Assembly: GCF_040096225.1 (NCBI RefSeq)
Contig: NZ_JBBMFC010000016.1
Span: 19,965 to 83,964 of the forward strand
Length of the DNA: 64,000 nt
From: Hominiventricola aquisgranensis
GTDB lineage: Bacteria; Bacillota; Clostridia; Lachnospirales; Lachnospiraceae
Direction: 5' to 3'
Part shown: piece after piece, positions 1 to 8,312 of the stretch
Position numbering within the stretch: the first letter of the stretch is position 1
Layout of the letters: each line of letters opens with the position of its first letter
Notes under the pieces: generated by a model
Told to the model about the DNA's origin: nothing
The model's database searches: none
What the model saw: the letters and a program-made list of their open reading frames with translations, nothing else
Program-made: the position numbers and the translations under genes

Positions 1-683
1 GACTCGGTCTTTCCGTAGATACAGCTGGAAGGCTTTGCCTCCGGAAGCATGCTCGCCGGGATATCCAGCTCTTTCAGGATTTCTTCATCCCACTGAAGGG
101 TATTGATATTGAACAGCATAGTTCTGGATGCGTTGGAATAATCCGTCACATGAACAGCACCTTTGGTCAGCTTCCAGATCAGCCAGGTCTCCACCGTACC
201 AAACAGCAGCTCCCCTTTTTCTGCCCGTTCTCTGGCTCCCGGCACATTGTCCAGAATCCATTTCACCTTGGTTCCTGAGAAATACGCATCGATCACAAGG
301 CCTGTCTTTCTGCGGAATTTCTCCGTCAGCCCCTTCTCCTTCAGAGAATCACAATACTCAGAAGTTCTGCGGCACTGCCATACGATGGCATGATAGACCG
401 GTTCTCCTGTATTTTTATCCCACACAATGGAGGTCTCACGCTGATTGGTGATACCGATTGCCGCGATGTCCTGTGCAGTAGCTCCGATCCTGCTCATCGC
501 TTCCACGGCTACGCCAAGCATGCTTGCCCAGATCTCGTCTGCATCATGCTCTACCCAGCCCGGCTTTGGAAAATACTGTTTGAATTCTCTCTGCGCCACG
601 CTGCACATGGTTCCTTTCTTGTCAAACAGGATACAACGATTGCTGGTTGTGCCCGCATCCAGTGCCATTACATACTTTGCCAT
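1..683 (-). CDS. glpK: glycerol kinase, N-terminal part (runs off the left edge)
   Basis: Phosphorylates glycerol with ATP to glycerol-3-phosphate in the cytoplasm. The visible 227 residues begin MAKYVMALDAGTTSNRCILF, the phosphate-binding loop of FGGY kinases, and continue with GWVEHDADEIW, ITNQRETSIVWDK and AIVWQCRRT, which are typical of GlpK rather than xylulokinase or gluconokinase. The ATG at 683 is preceded by AAGGAG at a good distance. The C-terminal half lies outside the window. The next gene to the right, clpB, points the same way but is separated by its own terminator, so glpK is transcribed independently. Confidence 0.93.
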   Translation of the reverse strand, partial: MAKYVMALDAGTTSNRCILFDKKGTMCSVAQREFKQYFPKPGWVEHDADEIWASMLGVAVEAMSRIGATAQDIAAIGITNQRETSIVWDKNTGEPVYHAIVWQCRRTSEYCDSLKEKGLTEKFRRKTGLVIDAYFSGTKVKWILDNVPGARERAEKGELLFGTVETWLIWKLTKGAVHVTDYSNASRTMLFNINTLQWDEEILKELDIPASMLPEAKPSSCIYGKTE

Positions 684-802
684 AATATTCTTCTCCTTTT
701 CGACCCCTGTATAGTCTTGCTTCCAGTATACCATAACCATTTGAAAAAAGTGCACTTTTCCTAGTTGTATCCTATGCGCGGAAATTTGGTTTTATGAGGC
801 GT

Positions 803-848
803 AAAAAGCTCCCGCCCGGCAAATTATATTTGCCAGACAGGAGCCTTT
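803..848 (-). terminator. intrinsic terminator of clpB
   Basis: On the minus strand a GC-rich stem (GGCTCCTGTCTGGCAAA paired with TTTGCCGGGCGGGAGC, loop of about five bases) is followed by a T-run. It sits directly after the clpB stop codon and before glpK. Confidence 0.85.
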
Positions 849-856
849 ATTTTAGT

Positions 857-3439
857 TTATTTTGTTCGGATGGTAAGACCATCGCCATCTCTGTCAACGA
901 CCATCACACTGCCTGCATGGACGTCTCCGCCAAGAATATATCTTGCCGCCATAGTCTCCACATTCTTCTGAAGGAATCTCTTCAGCGGACGGGCACCATA
1001 GACCGGATCATATCCGTTCTCTACAATGTAAGCCTTGGCTGCATCTGTAAGCTCGATCTGAAGTTCCTTGTCCTCCAGTCTCTTGTTCACATCTGCCATC
1101 ATCAGATCCACAATGTGTCCGATGTTATCCTTCGTCAGCGGTTTGAACAGGATGATCTCATCCAGACGGTTCAGAAACTCTGGTCTGAAGTGAGCTCTCA
1201 AGTCACCCATTACCTGTTTCTCACACTCCGGACGGATATCGCCTTTCTCGTCAATGCCTTCCAGCAGATAGCTGGAACCAATGTTGGAGGTCATGATCAG
1301 AATCGTGTTCTTGAAGTCCACAGTTCTTCCCTGGGAATCGGTAATACGACCATCATCCAATACCTGCAGCAGTACATTGAATACATCCGGGTGAGCCTTC
1401 TCAATCTCATCAAAGAGCACAACCGAGTACGGACGTCTTCTGACAGCCTCTGTCAGCTGACCACCTTCCTCGTATCCTACATATCCAGGCGGTGCTCCGA
1501 TCAGACGGGATACGGAGTATTTCTCCATATATTCACTCATATCGATACGCACCATATTCTGTTCATCATCAAACAGACTGGCAGCCAGTGCTTTTGCAAG
1601 CTCCGTCTTACCTACACCAGTTGGTCCAAGGAACAGGAATGATCCAATCGGCTTGGTCGGATCCTTGATACCTGCTTTGGAACGAATGATCGCATCTGTA
1701 ACTTTCTGTACACCTTCATCCTGTCCGATGACTCTCTTATGGAGTTCTTCATCCAGATGCAGGGTCTTATTTCTCTCACTCTCGGTCAGCTTTGCCACCG
1801 GAATGCCGGTCCAACGGGAAATGATTCTGGCAATCTCTTCGTCGGTCACGCTCTCATGAACCAGAGACAGGTCTTTATTCTTAACCTTCTCCTCCTCTTC
1901 CTCCAACTGCTTCTGCAGCTGCGGCAGACGTCCATACTGAAGCTGTGCAGCCTTTTCCAGATCATAGCCCTGCTGGGCAGCCTGGATCTGACGGTTCACA
2001 TCCTCGATCTCTTCACGGATCTTGGACAGATTCTCCACGGATTTCTTCTCATCATCCCACTGTGCTTTCTTATTATTAAATTCATCTCTTAAGTCAGCCA
2101 GTTCCTTCTGCAACGTCTGCAGTCTGTCCTGACTGAGTCTGTCAGTCTCTTTTTTCAGAGCGGCTTCCTCAATCTCCATCTGAAGAACTTTTCTACGAAG
2201 CTCATCCAGCTCCGTCGGCATGGAATCCAGCTCGGTCTTGATCAGTGCGCAAGCCTCATCCACCAGGTCAATGGCTTTATCCGGCAGAAAACGCTCGGAA
2301 ATATAACGATGGGACAGGGTTGCTGCTGCCACCAGGGCTGAGTCTGTGATCTTCACTCCATGGAATACTTCGTAACGGTCTTTCAGACCACGAAGGATAG
2401 AAATCGTATCTTCCACAGACGGCTCATCCACCAGTACCTGCTGGAAACGACGTTCCAGTGCCGCATCCTTCTCAATATACTGACGGTACTCATCAAGAGT
2501 GGTCGCACCGATACAATGCAGTTCCCCTCTTGCAAGCAGAGGTTTCAGCATATTACCCGCATCCATGGCACCATCGGTCTTGCCTGCTCCCACGATCAGA
2601 TGCAGCTCATCAATAAACAGAATAATCTGTCCTTCGCTCTTTCTGACCTCTTCCAGAACTGCTTTCAGACGCTCTTCAAATTCACCTCTGTATTTGGCTC
2701 CTGCCACCAGAGCACCCATATCCAGTGAAAAAATCTTCTTATTCTTCAATCCTTCCGGTACATCACCACGGACGATACGCTGTGCCAGGCCTTCTACAAC
2801 GGCTGTCTTACCAACACCAGGTTCACCGATCAGCACCGGGTTATTCTTGGTCTTACGGGACAGAATACGGATCACATTCCGGATCTCCGCATCACGTCCG
2901 ATCACTGGATCAAGCTTCTGCTCTCTGGCACGCGCTACCAGCTCTGTACCATATTTGTTCAATGTGTCATAAGTTGCTTCCGGATTGTCGCTGGTCACAC
3001 GCTGATTGCCGCGGACGCTGGACAATGCCTTCAGAAAACGATCTTTGGTAATACCGTTTTCCCGGAACAAATCCTTCATGGAAGGACTCGGATTGTCCAG
3101 TAATGACAGAAACAGATGCTCCACGGACACGTACTCATCACCCATCCGCTTTGCTTCATCTTCTGCACTAATCAAGGCTTTATTCAAGTACTGACCCACA
3201 TAAGGCTGACCACCGGATACTTTCACTCTCCGATTCAGTGCCTGCTCCACCTGTTCCTTAAACAACGTAGAATCTATATCCATCTTGGAAATCAGTCTGG
3301 AGATCAGGCTCTCCTCCTGAGTCAGAAGACAATACATCAGATGTTCCTGCTCAATCTCCTGATTGCCATATTCCATGGCAGTCTTTTCCAGATTATTGAC
3401 TGCTTCCACAGATTTCTGTGTAAATTTCTGAATGTTCAT
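857..3439 (-). CDS. clpB: ATP-dependent chaperone ClpB
   Basis: Hsp100 disaggregase that pulls polypeptides out of aggregates together with the DnaK system. The 860 residues show the full layout: an N-terminal Clp repeat domain (about 1-150), first AAA+ domain with Walker A GEPGVGKT near 205, the coiled-coil M-domain (about 400-530, rich in Glu/Lys/Leu) that separates ClpB from ClpA/ClpC, and a second AAA+ domain with GPTGVGKT near 603. The length is normal for ClpB. Start ATG at 3439 has a purine-rich GAGGCGAGGAGGCGAGC leader. The CIRCE box just upstream indicates HrcA control. Single-gene transcript. Confidence 0.97.
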   Translation of the reverse strand: MNIQKFTQKSVEAVNNLEKTAMEYGNQEIEQEHLMYCLLTQEESLISRLISKMDIDSTLFKEQVEQALNRRVKVSGGQPYVGQYLNKALISAEDEAKRMGDEYVSVEHLFLSLLDNPSPSMKDLFRENGITKDRFLKALSSVRGNQRVTSDNPEATYDTLNKYGTELVARAREQKLDPVIGRDAEIRNVIRILSRKTKNNPVLIGEPGVGKTAVVEGLAQRIVRGDVPEGLKNKKIFSLDMGALVAGAKYRGEFEERLKAVLEEVRKSEGQIILFIDELHLIVGAGKTDGAMDAGNMLKPLLARGELHCIGATTLDEYRQYIEKDAALERRFQQVLVDEPSVEDTISILRGLKDRYEVFHGVKITDSALVAAATLSHRYISERFLPDKAIDLVDEACALIKTELDSMPTELDELRRKVLQMEIEEAALKKETDRLSQDRLQTLQKELADLRDEFNNKKAQWDDEKKSVENLSKIREEIEDVNRQIQAAQQGYDLEKAAQLQYGRLPQLQKQLEEEEEKVKNKDLSLVHESVTDEEIARIISRWTGIPVAKLTESERNKTLHLDEELHKRVIGQDEGVQKVTDAIIRSKAGIKDPTKPIGSFLFLGPTGVGKTELAKALAASLFDDEQNMVRIDMSEYMEKYSVSRLIGAPPGYVGYEEGGQLTEAVRRRPYSVVLFDEIEKAHPDVFNVLLQVLDDGRITDSQGRTVDFKNTILIMTSNIGSSYLLEGIDEKGDIRPECEKQVMGDLRAHFRPEFLNRLDEIILFKPLTKDNIGHIVDLMMADVNKRLEDKELQIELTDAAKAYIVENGYDPVYGARPLKRFLQKNVETMAARYILGGDVHAGSVMVVDRDGDGLTIRTK

Positions 3440-3519
3440 ATGCTCGCCTCCTCGCCTCGCATAGCTGATGCCAAATTATAAATCTGACATACTGATGTCT
3501 ATTTCTTTGTTCTATGTGT

Positions 3520-3562
3520 ACTATATCACCAGTTGTTAGCACTGTCAATAGGTGAGTGCTAA
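3520..3562 (-). promoter_or_regulatory. clpB promoter with CIRCE (HrcA) operator
   Basis: The element at 3536-3562 has the CIRCE form: arms TTAGCACTG and GAGTGCTAA around nine bases, one mismatch from the consensus inverted repeat bound by the heat-shock repressor HrcA. On the minus strand a perfect -35 TTGACA (3543-3548) lies inside the CIRCE box and a -10 TATAGT (3520-3525) follows after exactly 17 bases. HrcA binding would therefore cover the -35 and block RNA polymerase. Confidence 0.93.
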
Positions 3563-3610
3563 TTATTTTGTGAAATATTTGTGAAAGCTACGAGTCATGC
3601 ACATTTACGT

Positions 3611-3652
3611 GAAAATCCCTCTTTCAAGCTTGCTTGATAAAGAGGGATTTTT
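3611..3652. terminator. strong hairpin, probably a bidirectional terminator
   Basis: AAAATCCCTCTTT...AAAGAGGGATTTTT with an inner CAAGC/GCTTG stem forms a long hairpin with A/T runs on both sides. It lies between the clpB promoter and the accessory patch and could end minus-strand transcripts from the ORF6N region. Confidence 0.6.
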
Positions 3653-3891
3653 CATGGAAATGTATAGGGCGACAGCCCGACAGTGAGGGAGTTCTTTCCC
3701 GAGCTGTGCATGGCGTATATCACAGCTTACAGGGATTTTTCACTTGCTTTCGCACTCGATTTTCTTGATTTGGCCACATTTTTACCACAAATTTTTCTCT
3801 TCTTCTGCCAGTTTGCTTTCTTTCTTATCCAGACATAAAAAGACGCAAGCCATATTCTTATGACTCACGCCTTTCTGCATAACTTACTTTT
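3653..3891. other. gene-poor stretch with probable mobile-element debris
   Basis: No intact gene. On the minus strand one frame (about 3787-3836) reads LDKKESKLAEEEKNLW followed by a stop, which looks like the end of a lost coding region. Other frames give only very short ORFs. A GGGCGACAGCCC inverted motif occurs near 3668. Together with the truncated ORF6N gene next door this suggests a decayed insertion. I cannot name the element. Confidence 0.35.
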
Positions 3892-4161
3892 CTATTCTTC
3901 TGTTTCTAATTCCAATCTCTGTAAAATATCTCTTACAATACCTGCTTCTTCTGTTGTAAGCTGAAAACAAAAATCTTCTGGAAATCGTTTTATATTTCTT
4001 TTTACTGCACGATTTAAAGCTTTTGTTTCTACTTGATAAAGTATTGCCAGATCACTATCCACCATGACTTGTTTGTTTCTTACTACATAAATCAGATTTT
4101 CAATGTCCGATGGTATGATTTCAACTATTTCTATATGTATACATTTGAAATATTTAGACAC
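3892..4161 (-). pseudogene. truncated ORF6N-domain (phage-type DNA-binding) gene
   Basis: The 89-residue reading frame contains the core of the ORF6N domain (IYVVRNKQVMVDSDLAILYQ, then VETKALNRAVKRNIKRFPED and FCFQLT), found in phage and mobile-element DNA-binding proteins. In complete family members the block after FQLT continues into a conserved GGRRKLPYxFTEQG segment. Here it stops after another 20 or so residues, so the protein is cut short. The only start is GTG without a good ribosome site. The DNA is AT-rich compared with flanking genes. Most likely a degraded remnant of a mobile element, though a short functional product cannot be ruled out. Confidence 0.6.
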
Positions 4162-4202
4162 AAGCTTTATTATAGAATAGGCGATGCTGAAAGTTCAGAG
4201 CG

Positions 4203-4256
4203 TCATTCTAAAACCCGTTTGAGTTCACTGAAATTCTTGATTCTTTCATCTGTCAT
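4203..4256 (-). CDS. 17-residue short ORF after pncA
   Basis: MTDERIKNFSELKRVLE, starting four bases after the pncA stop codon with GAGGTAAAAT just upstream of the ATG. It may be a tiny translated peptide or the surviving start of a gene destroyed by the neighbouring rearrangement. No function can be assigned. Confidence 0.25.
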   Translation of the reverse strand: MTDERIKNFSELKRVLE

Positions 4257-4259
4257 ATT

Positions 4260-4781
4260 TTACCTCATCACCTTGATCTGGCACGCTTCCATTGCTTTCA
4301 ATGCATTTTCATGGCTCTCCGGCGTCACACCTGCACAGTATGCTGCATCCACATAGATGGGCACTTCCGGAAGTGTTGCCTTGAGCAGCAATGCATTGGA
4401 GATCACACAGATATCTGTGCAAAGTCCTACCAGCGTAATACTGCCGATCTCCTCGTCTTCATGAAGAGCCAGCAGATCTGCAGCCAGATCCGTAGAACCA
4501 AAAGTCTCCTTATCGATGGGTTCTGTCTTTCTCAAAGCATCCAATTCTTTCCGGATCTGCCAGCCTTCCGTGCCACGGATGCAATGAGGCACCGGAAGAT
4601 TCTTTCCTTCCTGTGTCTCCAGATACCAGGTCTCATGAGTATCCCTTGTGAAGAAAACTTCGCCATCAAAATTCCGAATCTTATCCTCCACCTTGGGTAC
4701 AATGGCAACTGCTTCTTTTGTTCCCAGTGCTCCATCAATAAAATCATTCTGCATGTCTACAACAATCAAAATATGTTTCAT
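4260..4781 (-). CDS. pncA: nicotinamidase / isochorismatase-family cysteine hydrolase
   Basis: Likely hydrolyses nicotinamide to nicotinate for NAD salvage. The 173 residues carry the family triad: Asp9 in ILIVVDMQNDF, a Lys near 91 (IDKETFGSTDL) and nucleophile Cys121 in LVGLCTDICV. Metal ligands fit Asp47, His49 and His66 (TRDTHE...PHC). The length suits bacterial PncA-like enzymes. Other isochorismatase-fold hydrolases share this fold, so the substrate is inferred. It lies downstream of the Septu-like operon with a 21-base gap and may be cotranscribed. Confidence 0.85.
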   Translation of the reverse strand: MKHILIVVDMQNDFIDGALGTKEAVAIVPKVEDKIRNFDGEVFFTRDTHETWYLETQEGKNLPVPHCIRGTEGWQIRKELDALRKTEPIDKETFGSTDLAADLLALHEDEEIGSITLVGLCTDICVISNALLLKATLPEVPIYVDAAYCAGVTPESHENALKAMEACQIKVMR

Positions 4782-4802
4782 AGTGTCATTATTCCTCCAT
4801 TT

Positions 4803-5486
4803 CTAGCTTTCAGGAATATATTCTCTTATCTCAGAATACATTTCATTATCCCATATCAGCCATCGTTTGAATGCAGTAAATGCAGATTGATTTTCTAACT
4901 CCCGCTTTAGAAGACAAGCTATATCTTTCTTCTCATCTTCACTCTCTGCTTCCTGATATTCTCTTACATACTCCTTAAACTTCGATAAGTCCTTTCTTAA
5001 AGTTCTTCGTATAATCCTGGCTTCCATTTTTTTCTGTGTAGTTGTTCCATAATACACATCTTGTAACAATGAAATTGTATTTTTCACGGTTTCAGTTTCT
5101 TCCGCTACCGGTGTAAACTCCAGTTTTTCTTCTGAACCAAAATATCCTTTCTTCCGGAAAGCTATTAATTTTTCCACCGCATCTTTTGTGCAGTCCAATA
5201 TTGGATCATACTTCCCTAATTTTGTATTATTGCAATGTGCGCAAACCCAAAACAGATTTTCCCATGAATATTTCAGTTGTTTATCGCCACGATGTGGAAC
5301 CAAATGCTCTATCTGATAAGATGTTGCCTCTTTATTTTCGCAAATATAACATTTTCCATAAAACACTTCCTTCAAAGCCAGATTGACATTTTCTGTATTA
5401 TACGAACTTTCAGATAAGCTGGCTTTTCGAAGATCTTCCACTGCCAACGGAGTTTTCCCTGTAATTCTTCTTTGAATCTTAATCAT
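4803..5486 (-). CDS. ptuB: HNH endonuclease, Septu effector PtuB-like
   Basis: Predicted nuclease arm of a Septu-type anti-phage system. The protein has an HNH fold with two zinc-binding CxxC pairs (CYIC at about 46-49 and CAHC at about 82-85), the catalytic YQIEHLVPH segment between them, and NNTKLGKYDP after the second pair. A helical C-terminal half follows. I chose the ATG at 5486 (MIKIQRRITG) because GGAGAA sits at proper spacing and it overlaps the ATPase stop by eight bases. An ATG ten codons upstream lies deep inside the ATPase gene. Overlap with the ATPase indicates translational coupling, as in known PtuA-PtuB pairs. TIGR02646-type HNH proteins from retron Ec78 are close relatives by memory. 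Confidence 0.8.
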   Translation of the reverse strand: MIKIQRRITGKTPLAVEDLRKASLSESSYNTENVNLALKEVFYGKCYICENKEATSYQIEHLVPHRGDKQLKYSWENLFWVCAHCNNTKLGKYDPILDCTKDAVEKLIAFRKKGYFGSEEKLEFTPVAEETETVKNTISLLQDVYYGTTTQKKMEARIIRRTLRKDLSKFKEYVREYQEAESEDEKKDIACLLKRELENQSAFTAFKRWLIWDNEMYSEIREYIPES

Positions 5487-6723
5487 TTGCTTTTCTTCTC
5501 CGTTCAATATCTTCAAACTTTTCTTTTGCAGTTCCTGAAAGTTCTGATGACATATTTTTTAATTCGATTCTAATTTCAGCTCTTTCTGCCATCTCATCTT
5601 TCGTTGGATTTTTTTGAAAGCAAAGGTATTCATAACGTCCAAGCCGCTTCTTCAGCTTGTCAGAATATTCATCTGCTTCAAAATACCCCTCTGCAAGATC
5701 GTCCGAAGAAAATGCAGATAAATCTTCTAACTCCATATGTCTTTCCAGATCATACGCTTTTGCATTTGAAATAGAATTCAGAATATATGGTGAATGCGTT
5801 GTTACAATAAACTGTAATCCTGGAAAGAACTCTGTTAAAAATGGTAATATCTTTTTCTGCAATTCAATATGCAGATGTGTTTCCAGTTCATCAACAAGTA
5901 CAATTCCCTGTTCATCATACTGACTGATTTCATCATTTAATAACCAGTTCTTATCCATTCTGAGAATTAAATCGGATACCATGTAAATGACAGAAGAATA
6001 TCCATCCGACAATTCATTAAATCCAAATGCTTCTCTTCCATCCTGATGAATCCTAAAATTATATTTTTTGTAATCATACTCCAGATGAATCGATTGCTCA
6101 TCCAGCAAAATACGCAGTGCTGACTCAAACCTATCAAACCATTGTTGAATTTTCTGTGCTGTAGCTTCAGCTCCCTCATTTCTCGCATATGCCTGCTGCG
6201 TCTTTAGATGCACCATATATTTAAGCAATATATTTCCAGCATCCTTATCAATTCTATAAGCGTCCGATAATCTGATGTCTTCCACACCTGTAGGCTGTGT
6301 AAACTGTGCTTTTCGCTCTGACGGAAAATATGCTGTTATAAAATTTCCATCCTGATAAGCCTTTTCCAGTCCATCATACTCATTTAAAGTAATTTGAACT
6401 CCATCATTATATTTTTTTATTCTTTCAGACCATTTTATATAGTCTTTTTCTGCATTAAACTTTTGTGTCTCATTTAATGCGTTTTCTATATCTTTTTGAG
6501 CACAATCCTTCCACTCTGGATATTTCTCTATTAGAGTCGTAAGATTTTCATCATTAATTGCCCGTAAAAATTTTTCAATTCTCAACAACAAAGACGTTTT
6601 TCCTGATCCATTTTTTCCTGTTATCAGAAGATGTTGACGTTTCGCAGAATCTAACTCTATTTTTATGCCTGACAAATGGTATATCTTTTCTATATCAATC
6701 TCTTTGATAAAATACTGTTTCAC
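5479..6723 (-). CDS. ptuA: SMC/ABC-type ATPase, Septu sensor PtuA-like
   Basis: Predicted ATPase partner of the HNH nuclease in a Septu-like defence operon. Motifs are clear: Walker A GKNGSGKT (36-43), an ABC signature-like LSDGYSS (238-244), Walker B GIVLVDELE (about 273-281), and an H-loop TTHSPYIL (308-315). The 230 residues between Walker A and the signature hold charged, helical sequence, as in AAA_15/AAA_21 family ATPases. At 414 residues it is on the short side for PtuA. The start is GTG at 6723 with GGAGG seven bases upstream. No reverse transcriptase or retron RNA is present in the 63 bases upstream, so this is stand-alone Septu, not a retron. OLD/Gabija-type ATPases lack this HNH partner. 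Confidence 0.8.
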   Translation of the reverse strand: MKQYFIKEIDIEKIYHLSGIKIELDSAKRQHLLITGKNGSGKTSLLLRIEKFLRAINDENLTTLIEKYPEWKDCAQKDIENALNETQKFNAEKDYIKWSERIKKYNDGVQITLNEYDGLEKAYQDGNFITAYFPSERKAQFTQPTGVEDIRLSDAYRIDKDAGNILLKYMVHLKTQQAYARNEGAEATAQKIQQWFDRFESALRILLDEQSIHLEYDYKKYNFRIHQDGREAFGFNELSDGYSSVIYMVSDLILRMDKNWLLNDEISQYDEQGIVLVDELETHLHIELQKKILPFLTEFFPGLQFIVTTHSPYILNSISNAKAYDLERHMELEDLSAFSSDDLAEGYFEADEYSDKLKKRLGRYEYLCFQKNPTKDEMAERAEIRIELKNMSSELSGTAKEKFEDIERRRKAND

Positions 6724-6786
6724 GTTAAATCCTCCAATTTTCTAATATTAAATGATATATAATTATAGCATGCCACAAAGTGGATT

Positions 6787-8154
6787 TCATAGTTCTTTTT
6801 CCATCCGCTTAAGCTCTGGCAGTACAGTGATCAGCATAGTTGCAAAACATAGCGTACCACCGATCACGTTAGATACAGGCTCCGCCAGGAATACTCCATC
6901 CGTTCCCATATGTAATGCATAGGGCATGAGATAAGTAAGCGGCACCACAATAAATACTTTTCGAAGCATTGAGAAGAAGATCGCCTGCTTCTTTTTATTC
7001 AGGGACTTAAATACCGTCTGTCCCATATACTGCAGGTCCATAAAGATAAATGCAGCAAAATACTGGTTCAATGCAGGAACTGCATCTTTGGTCAGCTGCA
7101 CATCTGAGCTGAAGATTCGGATCAAAGGTCTTGGTTCCAGAATAATAATGCTCCATATCACAGCGGAATAAGCAAGAATCATCGCGCCCATCACCATTCC
7201 TGCCTTTCGCACACGTATCGGACGGCGCGCCCCATAATTGTAGCTTAGGATTGGTGATGATCCTTCACTCATGGCATGGATCGGTGTCTCCACCAGCTGC
7301 CGCACGCTGGATACAATGGTCATCACTGAGATGTAGATATCACCACCGGTGACTGACAGTACATTGTTGCAGCAGATTGTTACCAGGCTGTTGGTCAGCT
7401 GCATGATAAATCCTGCCATACCAAGGCTTATAATATTTTTTGCATAACCCATACAGGCAGCGATCTCATTCTTCTTCAGCAATCGTACTTTCAATTCTGA
7501 TTTTTTCGTAAGAAAATAAAATACAAATATTGCTGACAGGCACTGAGACAGCACAGTTGCAATGGCAGCCCCGCACACACCAAATCTCAATCCAAAGATA
7601 AATAATGGATCCAGCAGAAGATTGGCTCCTGCTCCCACCGCTACCGAACACATACCGATCAGCGAATATCCCTGCGCATTGATAAAAGGATTCATCCCCA
7701 CTGCTACCATGGATGGCAATGTTCCCAGCAGATAGATCATCATATACGGCAATGCATACACAAGTGAGTTATCGGAAGCTCCGAACAAGATCAGAATCGG
7801 TCTTGCAAATAAGAATCCAACAACCATCAGAACTATGGCACTGGCACAGACCATGGTAAAAGAGGTATTCATGATTGCTACTGCTTTCCTCTCATCCTTC
7901 TGTCCTCTCTGGATCGCAAACAGTGGCGCACCGCCATTTCCGAACAGATTGGCAAATGCAGTGATAATCACGATCAAAGGAAAACATAGTCCAACAGCTC
8001 CCAGTGCAGCAGTTCCCTCCTCCGCAATCCTTGCAATATAGATTCGATCTACAATATTATACAGAAGGTTCAGGATCTGAGCCACCAGCATCGGAAGAGC
8101 CGCTTCCAGAATATTCCCTGTCACCGTTCCATTTTCAAAATCAACCCGTTTCAT
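6787..8154 (-). CDS. MATE-family efflux transporter
   Basis: Twelve-helix inner-membrane antiporter of the MATE/DinF type that exports drugs or metabolites using a cation gradient. The sequence opens NGTVTGNILEAALPMLVAQI and continues with LLYNIVDRIYIARI, the hallmark of the clostridial NorM-like branch, and is hydrophobic throughout its 455 residues. I set the start at the ATG 8154 (MKRVDFENG). A TTG four codons further upstream is possible, but its AAGGGA lies too close. It sits alone between the defence operon and a divergent gene, so no substrate can be inferred. Confidence 0.9.
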   Translation of the reverse strand: MKRVDFENGTVTGNILEAALPMLVAQILNLLYNIVDRIYIARIAEEGTAALGAVGLCFPLIVIITAFANLFGNGGAPLFAIQRGQKDERKAVAIMNTSFTMVCASAIVLMVVGFLFARPILILFGASDNSLVYALPYMMIYLLGTLPSMVAVGMNPFINAQGYSLIGMCSVAVGAGANLLLDPLFIFGLRFGVCGAAIATVLSQCLSAIFVFYFLTKKSELKVRLLKKNEIAACMGYAKNIISLGMAGFIMQLTNSLVTICCNNVLSVTGGDIYISVMTIVSSVRQLVETPIHAMSEGSSPILSYNYGARRPIRVRKAGMVMGAMILAYSAVIWSIIILEPRPLIRIFSSDVQLTKDAVPALNQYFAAFIFMDLQYMGQTVFKSLNKKKQAIFFSMLRKVFIVVPLTYLMPYALHMGTDGVFLAEPVSNVIGGTLCFATMLITVLPELKRMEKEL

Positions 8155-8238
8155 TTCAATCCACAATCCCTTGTTATCGTCCTGCCTTTTATTATATTTC
8201 CTTTTTCATATATTTCAAGATAGAGGCACATTCTTTTG

Positions 8239-8267
8239 TTGTTATTGTATATATTTCATGATATAAT
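8239..8267 (+). promoter_or_regulatory. promoter of the cytidylate-kinase-like gene
   Basis: -35 TTGTTA (8239-8244), a 17-base spacer, and a consensus -10 TATAAT (8262-8267), 45 bases before the start codon on the plus strand. Confidence 0.65.
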
Positions 8268-8312
8268 ATATATAAAAATAAAGCATTTTCACAATAGAAG
8301 GGTGGTATAATT

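Noticed and set aside
4803..6786. Retron carrying PtuAB as effector
   Set aside because: There is no reverse transcriptase gene and no room for an msr-msd RNA: only 63 bases separate the ATPase start from the MATE gene.
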